Assembly (NCBI GenBank): GCA_002197995.1
Contig: NGZR01000001.1
Location: 4,960,001 to 5,024,000, forward strand
Source of the DNA: Gaeumannomyces sp. JS-464
Taxonomy: Eukaryota > Ascomycota > Sordariomycetes > Magnaporthales > Magnaporthaceae
DNA: 64,000 nucleotides
Direction: 5' to 3'
The first letter of the stretch is position 1; each line of letters begins with the position of its first letter. Below the pieces are notes generated by a model, which saw nothing but the letters and a program-made list of their open reading frames with translations, searched no databases and was not told the DNA's origin. This document shows positions 35,080 to 45,751 of this stretch, piece after piece. A program made the position numbers and the translations under genes.

Positions 35080-36160
35080 CGTCTTGAGCCCCGTGTTGGG
35101 AGGCCTTCGGTGCAGGTGGTGGGTTGGTAACTTTGAGTTCTCCTTTGTCCTGGTTCGTCTTGTCTAGCAAAGGCCCGACTCTCCGTCGGAGGCTCCTCCT
35201 TCTGGCAATATTTGGATGTACCGATGTCGGGATGTGTTGTCGGCCCCACCTCGTCTTTCTCGGGCCCTGCGCCCCCAGTTACCTTATAGCACTTCACAGC
35301 GGCGTCAGCATCGCGGCTCCTTGGTTGCACCCCAGCCCCTTTCGAATGAGGCACATGCAGCCAACCGTCTCACTACGGCTCACGGGATATTGTTTGGATT
35401 CGGGACACGACATCGCCTGCTTGGGCAGCGATCAGCGGGGCTTCGCAGCATCCAGGCCCAAAGCTAGGCCCTGGTTTTCTCCGCTCACTACCCCGCAGAG
35501 GCCTGACGGTGAGCACGCGGACGCGGCTTCGACACATATCTGGTCGCGTCTTGGGGGTCGCCGAGCCGGGACGTTCGGGGAAATTTCCCCAGCCAAACAG
35601 GTGCCACGTTTCGCAGCAACACATGAGAGAGTGTGCGCCCCGCTTGCTGCGGAATAACCGGCAGAGGATACTCCATGGCTTTCTCTCGGTAACCTCCATC
35701 CATCATTTTACATCACAATAGTCGTTAGTCCTGCGCTACATACGACCGGTCTGGACGGCAGCGCTGCAGGACCGCTCTCGCAGGAGCTTATGACTAGGTG
35801 TGGCTCGCTGTCACCGAGGCATTTGTTTCCTGGGGCAGTCTGGTGCACAGCGAACCCGTACAGTACCCGAATCGTACTTCTGACCTCCCTCCCCACCACC
35901 ATGCAACCACAGGCCTACCTAGGGGAACGTTCCATGAGCAGCTGTCATGCCAGCTAGCGGGGCCCTCGAGTTAGTGGACCGGGAGTCCAGATATCATACA
36001 GCCCTCGATCGCATCCTTGGCGATGTCGGATCCGACAGGTCACTTCCTTGAGCCCACCGTGGATACATACCAGGTACACTGCCTTGTTGCCGTTCCATGA
36101 GCCACCCTCTCCAGGGGACCACTGTCTACATTCCACAGTGACAAGACGATCAGTCACAAT
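35080..36160. other. Intergenic region between divergent genes
   Basis: Shared 1.1-kb promoter region of D-serine dehydratase (minus) and the esterase (plus). A CCTACCTAGG sequence lies at about 35913-35922. No gene supported. Confidence 0.5.
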
Positions 36161-37168
36161 ATGTCTTCACAGCAAGAAACACTCAACTACCCGCTCCACG
36201 AGAGCATCCTCGACCGTATCGATCCAGAATATGCCGCCTTTTACAACAAGCACATCTTCGACAAGCAGCAGGTGCATCTGCAGCCTATAGCCGCGTCACG
36301 ATCGAGCGGCATCCTGATCCCCGGCGCCGGGCCCTTGATCCCCGTGGCCAAGACGGTCGACTACACCATCCCAAGGCGCCACAGCAATGGCCCGGACGTT
36401 AGGATACGCGCCTTCACGCCTGAGGGCACCAAGCCCGCCGCGGGATGGCCCGTTTGCGTGTACTTCCACGGCGGCGGCTGGGTGCTGGGGACCATCGACA
36501 CGGAGAATGTGGTGACGACGAACCTGGCGGCGCGGGCCGGCGCCGTCGTCGTGACGGTCGACTATCGGCTCGCGCCCGAGGACCCGTTCCCCGCCGCCGT
36601 CGACGACTGCTGGGAGGCGGTGCAGTGGGTCCTGGGCGAGGGCAAAGACACGCTCGAGCTCGACACGGCCCGGCTCGCGACGGGCGGCTCGTCGGCCGGC
36701 GGCAACCTCGCCGCCGTCATGTGCCAGCGCGCCGCCGCGACACCCGGACACCCGCGGTTCAAGCTCCAGCTGCTGTCGGTGCCCGTGGCCGACAACACGG
36801 CCGACGTGGACAACAACGCGTCCTGGCGGGAGAACCAGTTCGCCCCGGCCCTGCCCGCCGAGAAGATGCTGTGGTACCGCAGGCACTATCTCCCGGACCG
36901 CGCGACCTGGGGCCACCCGGAGGCCAGCCCGCTGCTCTGGGCCGGCGACTGGGCCGCGCTGCCGCCGGCCGTCATCGTGGCCGGCGAGCTGGACGTGCTG
37001 CGCGACGAGGGCGTGGCGTTTGGCGAGAAGCTGCGCAAGACGGGCGTCAAGGCCGACGTGCACGTCCTCAAGGGCCTGCCGCACCCGTTCCTGGCCATGG
37101 ACGGCGTGCTCGAGGCGGGGAGGCAGGCCATCACCTACTTTTGCGATGCCCTGCGCACGATGGCGTGA
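36161..37168 (+). CDS. Alpha/beta hydrolase, HSL-type esterase
   Basis: Intact intronless gene of 335 residues of the hormone-sensitive-lipase family, with no signal peptide, so cytosolic. The oxyanion motif HGGGW starts at residue 103, VDYRLAPEDPFPA follows, and GGSSAGGNLAA carries the nucleophile Ser178. The acid residue is expected in VAGELDVLRDEG and the catalytic His in GLPHPFLAMDG. Members act on small carboxylic esters; the natural substrate cannot be told. It lies between D-serine dehydratase and the RidA gene, close to the latter's 3' end (about 150 bases, convergent). Confidence 0.92.
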   Translation: MSSQQETLNYPLHESILDRIDPEYAAFYNKHIFDKQQVHLQPIAASRSSGILIPGAGPLIPVAKTVDYTIPRRHSNGPDVRIRAFTPEGTKPAAGWPVCVYFHGGGWVLGTIDTENVVTTNLAARAGAVVVTVDYRLAPEDPFPAAVDDCWEAVQWVLGEGKDTLELDTARLATGGSSAGGNLAAVMCQRAAATPGHPRFKLQLLSVPVADNTADVDNNASWRENQFAPALPAEKMLWYRRHYLPDRATWGHPEASPLLWAGDWAALPPAVIVAGELDVLRDEGVAFGEKLRKTGVKADVHVLKGLPHPFLAMDGVLEAGRQAITYFCDALRTMA

Positions 37169-37315
37169 GACGGGTTGGTGTATAATAAGGATCATACGTA
37201 GGATGAAACCGTAGTTCTACGGGCAAAGGTTTCTTGACATCCACATTTGAAATTTGGCATTCGGGCTTTTGTCTACCTTCTTACTTGTTTGACTCGCTTC
37301 CCGTCCTCAGCCTGC

Positions 37316-37852
37316 CTAGTATGTGGCGATGCACTCAATCTCGACATCGACGTTGAGGGGAAGAGTCTTGACAGCCACGCATCTTTGCGGATGATAGCGT
37401 TGTGTTAGTCACAGCCACTAAGAATGTGGGTTAACCGGGCTGGTAATACGCGATACGTACGTTCGGCAGGGCTTGATGTCCCCCCAGTATTGGCAGTAAA
37501 TCTCGTTCATGGCCGCGAAATCGTCCATGTTTGACAGGAAGACGTTGACCTTGACGACCTTCTCGATGCTAGAGCCAGCCTCCTCCAGGATCGCGGTCAA
37601 GTTCTTGATGCATTGGTGCTGTAATCCCTTGTCAGACCTCGAGACTCCTGATGAAACACTTTGCGTGGTACAAAGGAGATATTGCCTAACCGTATGGGCC
37701 TGGACGTCACCCTCGATGATCTGCATCGACACCGGGTCCATGGGCACCGCGCCGGATACGAAGACAAAGCCGTTGGCCTTGATGGCCTGGCTGTAGATGC
37801 CGGGCAGCGGCTTTGGTGCCTTGTCGGTGAGAACTGGGGTCTTGGTAGACAT
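37316..37852 (-). CDS. RidA/YjgF/UK114 enamine-imine deaminase
   Basis: Hydrolyses reactive enamine/imine intermediates such as 2-aminoacrylate released by PLP enzymes. Exons 37852-37691, 37618-37461 and 37382-37316 give 128 residues, the standard length. Motifs are PGIYSQAIKANGFVFVSGAVPMDP, IKNLTAILEEAGSSIEKVVK and the substrate-binding Arg in CRTCVAVKTLPLNVDVEIE. MSTKTPVLTDKAP was taken as start; an upstream Met would add a short extension that might be a weak mitochondrial presequence, so a mitochondrial form is not excluded. The frame is intact. Its gene is 2.2 kb from D-serine dehydratase, whose product is a RidA substrate. Confidence 0.94.
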
Positions 37853-39262
37853 GTTGCTTGTTTTGGTGGTGTGTGTGATGGTAGCTCTCTGTGTCCAGGC
37901 CAAGCCGAAGTACCCTGACGTTGCGATTTGTTTGCGCTAATGTGCGATCTCCCGGCTTCAATGTTCACCCAGAGTACGGTATTCTGAAGACTACCTGCTG
38001 GACCGGCCATCTTGGACAGCACTCTTATGTCGGCGGGGTACGATAGGCGCCTCCTCTGACTCTCGGCCGTACTGTTGTGTCATTCAGCACGTCCGACCAT
38101 CGGCCATCATCGGACGCGCCCTCCCCGCGACACCGTGCGGGGCGCTGTGTGAGGAGGCATTGCTGGAGGACACGGTGCGTGTGACTGCATGTGTCCCCTT
38201 GGACCAATTGGTGCCAGATTGCTCCCATCTTGCAGCCTGGAGCTGTTGGCAGGCTTTACGTACCACCCTGTTTTCCTAACCGGCTCGACCTTGAGGTTCT
38301 GTCCCTGGCAGCCAGGGATGAGTCAACCCCACCATTCACGCTGATCCCCGGGATCGAGAGCAAGAGTATCCTCGCCTACCTTCAGGAAGGATGACTTCCA
38401 TCTCGCAATGGACGAACAAACAAGGAAACTCTCTCGACCGAAATTCCAGGTCAATGCATGCAAGTCTCGACGCCTACCTGCTCAAAGCTGCGATGACACG
38501 ACGAGGGGTACACGCCTGCTGAGTGGGGGTCAGGCGTGATTGGCGACTCAGTGACGTCGTCTCCCGGTACTCTTCCCGACTGCTTATCGATGCAAACCTT
38601 GGGAAATGCGGAGAACCCGGCGCGTTGCCTCGGGCACCACCCCGACCACCCCTTATCAAGACAAGCGCTAGCCGAGGGCAGCCATTAGGTGAGCCCCTGG
38701 GCGGGTTCTGGAGGGCGTTTGCGAATCTGTTCCCGGGCTTGTCGAGATAGGACAGTGGCCGCTGGGTTCACCAGAAAATGGTGGCGTCTACCACCCAGTT
38801 ATGGAGCCGTGGCCATCCATGTCTGGCCTCCTAGAAGGCTTTGGGTCGTGTCGCACAGCAGGTACAGCCATATCAAACCAGTCCCCGATTGCTACGAAGA
38901 TCGCCATTGGCTCTGGACGGATGGCGTCCGCGACAGACGAGCCCTGGTATCAATGGATATCCAACGTGCTCCGCATTTTGGCCATCAGGCCTGCGACTCC
39001 CATCATTGGCGAAACCAAGCTTTGGAGTGAAGGAGCCCAGCAGTGTAACCCAAGATAGCAGGAGGATTGGTTAACCGTCCGCCAGTTCGTACCAGGGTCT
39101 GAGGTCCCCGGAAGACCGGGGTTGCATCTCAACATGCTACCTAATCGGTACTCGGTGCCGGCTCGGTCTGAACTAAAAGAGTCGGCAAGCCCAGGTCCCC
39201 AAGCTCCCGGGTTTCTCTCCTCACCGGCACTTCCGCCTTTTTGACTGGCCCTCCAAGAAAAC
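37853..39262. other. Intergenic region between divergent genes
   Basis: About 1.4 kb holding the promoters of RidA (minus) and the ACS-family transporter (plus). No supportable gene or clear element. Confidence 0.5.
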
Positions 39263-41063
39263 ATGTCGTCGGGCAGCCATTCATATGGCGCGTCCGAGCC
39301 GGCTGTTGCCAAGCTCGGCCCGGAGGACAGGAAGAACTCTCTCGCCAGCAACGCGGTCAAGGATACCGAGCTCCAAAATGGCACCGCTAGAGTCCTCGAT
39401 CCTGCCGCCGAGCGGGCGCTTTGTAGGAAGTTTGACTACCGCCTCCTTCCCGTCCTGGCGTTCTTGTGTAAGCATCCTCGAGCTCGGGACGAGACCCTTC
39501 CTGCGAGACCTCCTTCAACAAGTTCACGCAGCGGCTGACGCCTCCGCCGTCCAGACCTACTCAATGCTCTCGACAAGGGCAACATCGGCAATGCTGAGAC
39601 GGCCGGGTTCAGTACAAACCTCGGCTTCGCGCCCGGCCAGTACAATCTGATCCTGGCCATCTTTTTCGTGCCATTTGTCATATTCGCGCCGCCAATCTCC
39701 ATCATTGGCAAGAAGTACGGGCCCGCGCGTGTCCTTCCCTGCCTGGCCATGGTTTTCGGCTCCATGACGCTCCTGACGGCGGCGGCGCACAACTTCAGCG
39801 GCATTTTTGCCCTGCGCTGGTTCTTGGGCATGGCAGAGTCCGCCGTGTTCCCACTGGTCATTTACTACCTGACCACCTTTTACCGTCGAGGCGAACTGGC
39901 TAGGCGTCTGGCGATTTTCTATGCCGCGGCGAACATCGCGAATGCCTTCTCCGGGCTTTTGTCATTTGCGGTCTTCCGCATCGAAAGCCACCTCGTCGAT
40001 TTCAGCTGGCGTTGGCTCTTCATCATCGAAGGCGCAATCACCATCGTTTTTGCCATTTTCGCTTACTGGTATCTACCCCTGAGTGCTTCGCAGGCCAATT
40101 TCCTGAACGAGGAAGAAAAGGCACTGGCATTCCATCGGATCTCAGTCGATTCGTCATCAACCGTCGAAGAGGGCTTCAACCTGCGCAAATCTCTGGTCAT
40201 TTTCCGGCAGCCAGCCACATATGGTTTTCTGCTGATCGAAATCTGCGTCGGGGTTCCGTCCCAAGCCGTCAATCTGTTCATGCCCCAGATAATCCAGCGC
40301 CTGGGCTACGGGACGATCCAGACCAATCTCTTCACTGTAGCGCCTAATATCACGGTGAGAAAGCCGCGCTGTCTCCAAGACCAGCATGTGGCTAAGGCGC
40401 CTTACTGACAAATCCTCCGACAATCCGTCTCAATGCTAGGGTGCCGTGATGCTACTCATTCTGGCATTCACTTCTGATTGGCTCCGCCTCCGGTCACCCT
40501 TTGTTGCTCTGGGCTTTATCCTCACGTGCATGGGATTTGCCATATACGCCGCCATCGACAACATCGAGGCGCAGCTGCGCCTGGGATACTTTGCCACCTT
40601 TATGATGTGCTGGGGCACTTCTGCCCTTCGGTCCTGCTAAGCACTGTACGAATCCCCTTGCCGACCTGCGCGCCCGAGACATGTGTACAGGTCTTCACAT
40701 GGTGTTGACATTTTAGCGCTGACTCCGCGCCGCGCCCGACTACAGTGGTACAACAACAACATCGCCCATGAGGGCCAGCGCCTCGTCCTAACCTCCGTGG
40801 GGGTGCCGCTGGCCAATTTGATGGGCCTGGTGTCGAGCAACGTGTTCCGGAAGGAAGATGCGCCCAAATACCAGCCCGCCCTGATAACGACGGCCTGCTT
40901 CGGCGCGGCCGGAGCCTTTATCGCAGCCGCCATGGGGCTCTGGATGGTCTGGGACAACCGCGCGAGGAACAAGAGACAGGGCGTGAGCCTCAGTGCCCGC
41001 GACGTGCCCACGCACCGCCTGCGCGATGGGCCAAAGGTGGACGAGTTTAGGTGGTTTCTGTAG
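39263..41063 (+). CDS. MFS transporter, anion:cation symporter (Dal5/TNA1-like) family
   Basis: Twelve-helix plasma-membrane permease of the ACS group, which imports organic anions such as allantoate, nicotinate, dipeptides or pantothenate. Exons 39263-39467, 39555-40354, 40440-40645 and 40746-41063 give 509 residues. Hallmarks: RKFDYRLLPVLAFLYLLNAL then DKGNIGNAETAGFSTNLG in the first helix and loop; FFVPFVIFAPPISIIGKKYG; ALRWFLGMAESAVFPLVIYY then FYRRGELARRLA; FSWRWLFIIEGAITIVFA; LFMPQIIQRLGYG; and YNNNIAHEGQRL late. One C is missing from the CCC run at 40624-40626, between FATFMMCWGTSA and PSVLLST; adding it lets the exon end in phase at the next donor. Substrate not predictable; the neighbours suggest amino acid related compounds. 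Confidence 0.9.
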
Positions 41064-41214
41064 GAGAGGGTGGCGTTTGTTTTTCACAAGGCGCCCTTTG
41101 ATCGGGCAACAGTCTGATCGTCCGACTTTTATACCTCGACTACATGCATTTCTGGACAAAAAGAAAACAGTCAAAGCCCAGTTTCAGTCCCATGACTGCC
41201 AGGCCGCTTTCTGC

Positions 41215-43311
41215 CTACCCGAGGATGCGCCCTTCTGTACATAGACGAGCCTCCACATCTCTATTCGTATCGCGGCCACCAAAACTATCTTCACCCCTGG
41301 CTGGATTGCTGGCAGGTGTCGCTGACTGATGTTCATCGGCGGGGTTCGCCCCTTTGTACAAACTCGTACTGGTGAGAGACGATTCTCTGCCGTTCCCCTC
41401 ACTGTCGCCGACCTCGCTGTCAAGCTTCAGGTTTTCACTGCTTGCGCCGCTAACGGCACTCTCTCGACATGCCACAGGACCTCTGTCTACGGCTGTGCGT
41501 GAACGTAGAGTAAAACGGGGGCCGGAACGTGTGCGCCTTTTCAGAGAAGGCGTGGAGCGGAGCTTGGGTAGTATCAGCTGGGCTACCAGCTGACGCAGGT
41601 TGGGCATGCAGGCGACCATGATGCCTACGGCTACTTCGGAATAGGTCCAAATGCCGGTTTGCAAAGAGTCGACTTGCAGCGGTGGAAGAGACGCAAATAG
41701 TTAGCACCTGGGACTCGTTTCGTCCTCTCTTGTTTCGTCTCTTGGTTCGGGACAGGTCCTAGCTTACTTGTGAGGTTTGACGGCCTAGCAAATGTGAGCA
41801 GATAGGGGATTCTCAAGCAGCTGATGACAGTTAAGCTAATGGTGAGGCATTAGTTTTTAAATGTCGGTGACAATTCTAGGGTTAATTAATCGGAGAAAGC
41901 TACCCAAAGCAGGCGGGGGTGTTCTTACAGGACGCCACAGCCAAACATCAGCAAGACTGCGATGGTGTCTTTGACCTTCAGCTTCAAAGCCAGGACTTCT
42001 GACGCAGGAAGAAATATCATCCACAAATCCAAAGCCACCCCCACTGCCGCGTGGGCCACGGGCAGGGCGCTCAGGTTGAAGCACTGGCCTTTGTTGCCTC
42101 CCGTCCACCCCATCCAGAAGTGGCTGACGGGTTGGCACTGGACAAACACTAGAACTATGAAGAGCGCGGCCTGGAAGAGGTTGAAGGCGTGGGTGGCGTG
42201 GAAGAGCTTGCGAGCTCGGGTATTTTGAAAAATGCGCATGTAGGTGAACAGGATGGAGGTTTTCACGAGAAAGATCATTGCGTCGTAAATGGGTTCTAAT
42301 AAGAAGAAGTACTGCGAGCGAGATTTTGGGTTAGTTGCCGTTATTAGCGGTTATTACCCGCGACCGAGAGGGTTTACGAAGAAGCGCGGTAACGAAGACG
42401 ATAAAACTCAGAGGTCAGTTAATAAATACTCACAAAGAGGAACCTGGTGATGGAGCGAGAGGGAAGAGACCACATGTCCAAGGCGAAACCCCCTCGAATG
42501 GCTATCACGGCAAGAAAAGTTGGGATGTCAGAAGGTGCGATGGGATGAGAGGAGTGTTTCTGTTGGACAATGTCCTCACCCAGAATTCCTGTCGGGAGGA
42601 GGCCAGTAAACATCACGAAGTGTAGAAATTGAGCATCTGAATGCCAGCGAGACCACTGTGATCACCGTTTGGGGACAGTGCTTTGATCTCATTTCACATA
42701 CCCAGACAATTACAATGGCTGTGTCATCAGACCCCATTTTGAAAGCTTGGCGACCTTGGTCACAAGCCGGCCGATGACAAAGACCGAAGTGAAGCCTGCA
42801 AACCAGCTGATGGTCCCAAGTATGATGGCAACTCTGTTTGGGAGAGGCCGGTTGCATAGAGTAGTGGTTTCATTGAGAGCAGCTGTAAAACCAAACAGAA
42901 ATCTGTAGCCAATGCGGTAATTAGAGTACCTACCATGTAGATACCGTTACCCAAGGTCCTGGGCGTGGCAACTTACCCAGGCCGTCGTCGAGGGTACAAC
43001 GCTGAAGAATGCACGGCTGGACATGGCGTGTCCACCACTCGTTGTCGCCGCAGAGACACGTCTGGTTTGAGCGCGAGCATGGCGTTTTTGAGAGGAGTGC
43101 GTTTGTGCAGATGTCCTGTTGGAAGGGCAAACAAAGCACAGCGATGACATGCCACCGTTAGAAATCGCAGAAAGCCTGGTGGGAGGAAGAACACAGATAC
43201 GATACATACGGCGCATATCGTTCCCAGGTTCAAGATCGGGGTCCGTTTTGGGGGTTCGGCTGCTGCAACGCCCACGATTGCAGCGACTGCTACGGGGAAT
43301 AGCAATTGCAT
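41215..43311 (-). CDS. CFEM-domain Pth11-type seven-helix receptor
   Basis: Second CFEM receptor of the window. Eight exons on the minus strand: 43311-43210, 43115-42977, 42882-42702, 42655-42580, 42501-42434, 42311-41929, 41820-41768 and 41672-41215, about 486 residues. Signal peptide MQLLFPVAVAAIVGVAAA; CFEM cysteines in DICTNALLSKTPC, NQTCLCGDN, HVQPC and LQRC. Helices include VAIILGTISWFAGFTSVFVI and the loop GGFALDMWSLPSRSITRFLF (Pth11 signature GKDMW-type), then YFFLLEPIYDAMIFLVKTSI, FNLFQAALFIVLVFVQCQPV, AAVGVALDLWMIFLPASEVL, TIAVLLMFGCGVLCLR and TYSEVAVGIMVACMPNLR. A Ser-rich cytosolic tail follows. One base is missing from the CCCC run at 42732-42735, between KLSKWG and SDDTAIVIVW. 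The rest is intact. Confidence 0.83.
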
Positions 43312-44461
43312 TCTCTTTGAAAGTAACTTGCAGTCCCGGGGCTGGTGTGGAACAACAAGAGAAACAACAAAAGGGCAACAATACAGCTTGAAGAGTACGC
43401 GGGTGCTGATAGCGCTCGCGTAGAGATAATCACCGCCGAACGTGCCGTGCCCCTGTTGATAGGGGAACTCGGATTTATATCCATTCGACCGTCTCAAACA
43501 TAGATCCGCTCTAGGAGGTCTTCCTCCACGTCGGCCAGCCACTGAGGGAGAGGCTTATGGCTAGAATGTGCTGGGCGCCTGGTAGGTCAATGATAGGTTG
43601 GCCTCGTGTCGCGGCAGGCGCAAGTACCGAGTTACCTTCAGTGTTAGCTTCGTTCGATAGTATCTACGCGAGCTAGGCTGCGGTTTCGGTCCCGACGAGA
43701 GAACCTTGTGCAGTGTTGGGACAAGGTAGAGTTTCCACGCCGCCGTCGCCCCTGATCGGTTACCCGACGCCAAAATTGAACCATCACAATTCAAGGGGGC
43801 GACGTTCTAGACTTTTCCGTCTGTCGAAGCCGAGTCGGGTAGGTCGTAGGGCAGGCCAGGCCTTCCACACGGACATTGCCGGCGTCGGAGTCGCGAAGCA
43901 CCTATCAATTCTCGGTCGCAAGGCCTGGGTTGGGGTTGAGATCTCAAATCAGACAGATCAGATCGCCGCGCCATGGAGGATTCCACCAGATGTCAACCAC
44001 TGAGACCAGCACGGACGCACGCTCAAGCACGCGCGCTACACGCTGCTCGGTGGCCCGCGGGTGGCCGTATACGTCGACCGATACGCCTGATGGAAAGTGG
44101 CTGGCCTCACAATCAGCAATTTCTGAAATGAGCTGCGCGACGGCGCTGCAAGACTCGTCAGAACTCGATTTCCCACGCACGGGAATCGGGCAATATCTCT
44201 TTGCGCGAGCCGAGTCGCAAACAGCCGAATATCATCCCACGTTTGTGCGGCGGCATTGAAAAGGCTACAGGCCCCATTAGTCGGCAGAGTCGGGTCCACT
44301 TTCAGCTTCCTTTTTCCACATCGTATGACACAGCCATCACCCTCGGCGCTACCTCCCTAGGTAGCCAACCGCAGACATCACAAACTCAGCAAAAGACAGA
44401 CTTCAACCATCCCCAAGTTCATCAGAAACGCTATTATATAGTTCATGATAGCCCAAATCCG
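43312..44461. other. Intergenic region between divergent genes
   Basis: Promoter region shared by the CFEM receptor (minus) and ceramide synthase (plus). A CCCTAGGTAG sequence occurs at about 44353-44362. No gene supported. Confidence 0.5.
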
Positions 44462-45751
44462 ATGACTCCTCCCAAAGGAAGCGCGCGGCTGCGCTGCCGA
44501 TCCGATGCCCAAGGACCACCACTTGGCTGGCTGGCGGACAGCCCTAAGCTGGACGCCAAGGCGCGCAGCTCCAAACAGATAAACGGCACCACTCAACCTC
44601 TTCGGCGCTCCGCCAGACCCAAGCGCCTCAGACGGCACCGGGTGCCGAATCTTCTGAAGCGCCGCTGGAGCCTGCCTTTGCTGCTGGTGCTCCTGGTCGC
44701 GGCCCCGTACGCCGCAAACCCCACCGAATCCAACATCGCCGGCCGCTTGCTACTCCTCTCCTACGGGCTCGGTCCTAGCCACGACGCGGGCGGCCCGCGC
44801 GCCAGCCCACGGCGCTACGGCAAGGGCCTCTGGGATCTCGCCTTTGTCGCCTTCTACACCATCTTCCTGACCTTCACCCGCGAGTTTTGCATGCAGGAGC
44901 TCCTGCGGCCGCTGGCCCGCTTCTGCGGCATCAAATCCCCCGCCAAGCAGGCCCGGTTCATGGAGCAGATGTACACCGTCATGACATTGCTTTTTGCCGG
45001 GCCGTTCGGCATGTGGTGCATGCACAAGACGCCCGTGTGGTACTTCAACACCCGGGGGATGTACGAATCGTACCCGCACGCGACTCTCGAGGCGCCCTTG
45101 AAGTTTTACTACCTTTTCCAGGCCGCCTTCTGGGTGCAGCAAGCCATGGTCATGGTTCTGGGCCTGGAAAAGCGGCGCAAGGATTTTAAAGAGCTCGTCG
45201 TCCACCACATCGCCACCGTCTTCCTAATCGGGCTCAGTTACCGGTTCCACTTCACCCATGCTGGGATCGCCGTTTATGTGACGCACGACCTCAGCGACAT
45301 GGTTCTTGCGGTACGTTGCCTTGTGCTTCCCTTTCTGGTCTCGGAGGTTATCCGATCACGGCGAGAACAGTATACTGATGCGTCGTCAATCAGATGTCAA
45401 AATCACTCAACTACGTTGGGAGTCCTCTTCAAATCCCTTGCTTTGCCATCAACATTGCGACCTGGATCTACCTCCGACACTACATCAACATCCGCATCCT
45501 TTACTCCGTCCTCACCGAGTTCCAGACTGTCGGTCCATTCCGGCTGGACTGGCAGGCCGGTCAGTACAAGTGCCGCCTCTCCCAGGTCATCACCTTTGGG
45601 TTGCTGGCCGTCCTTCAGCTTCTCAACCTCTTCTGGCTGTTTTGCCTCTTCCGGGCTGCCTCTCGCATCTTGTTCCGGGGTTGCCAAGGATGACCGCTCT
45701 CAAGACGAAGACACAGCGACGAACGATGCCGCCGGCGAGGAGACCCGATAA
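44462..45751 (+). CDS. LAG1: Ceramide synthase (Lag1/Lac1, TLC domain)
   Basis: Acyl-CoA-dependent sphingoid base N-acyltransferase of the endoplasmic reticulum. Exons 44462-45310 and 45394-45751 give about 401 residues. A basic N-terminus precedes the first helix (LPLLLVLLVAAPYA). The TLC domain shows FVAFYTIFLTFTREFCMQEL, FMEQMYTVMTLLFAGPFGMW, LKFYYLFQAAFWVQQAMVMV and the Lag1 motif beginning LVVHHIATVFLIGLSYRF, with the catalytic His pair at about 248-249, then VYVTHDLSDMVLAMSKSLNY. FAINIATWIYLRHYINIRIL and ITFGLLAVLQLLNLFWLFCL complete it. The frame breaks at the GGGG run (45677-45680): one G too many separates ASRILFR from VAKDDRSQDEDT, an acidic tail ending at 45751. The start at 44462 gives the usual length; upstream Met codons have no support. 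Confidence 0.93.
   Translation: MTPPKGSARLRCRSDAQGPPLGWLADSPKLDAKARSSKQINGTTQPLRRSARPKRLRRHRVPNLLKRRWSLPLLLVLLVAAPYAANPTESNIAGRLLLLSYGLGPSHDAGGPRASPRRYGKGLWDLAFVAFYTIFLTFTREFCMQELLRPLARFCGIKSPAKQARFMEQMYTVMTLLFAGPFGMWCMHKTPVWYFNTRGMYESYPHATLEAPLKFYYLFQAAFWVQQAMVMVLGLEKRRKDFKELVVHHIATVFLIGLSYRFHFTHAGIAVYVTHDLSDMVLAVRCLVLPFLVSEVIRSRREQYTDASSIRCQNHSTTLGVLFKSLALPSTLRPGSTSDTTSTSASFTPSSPSSRLSVHSGWTGRPVSTSAASPRSSPLGCWPSFSFSTSSGCFASSGLPLASCSGVAKDDRSQDEDTATNDAAGEETR

Noticed and set aside
36296..37195. Long minus-strand frame of about 300 codons
   Set aside because: Antisense shadow of the esterase in GC-rich DNA; the plus strand shows catalytic motifs and the minus frame shows none.
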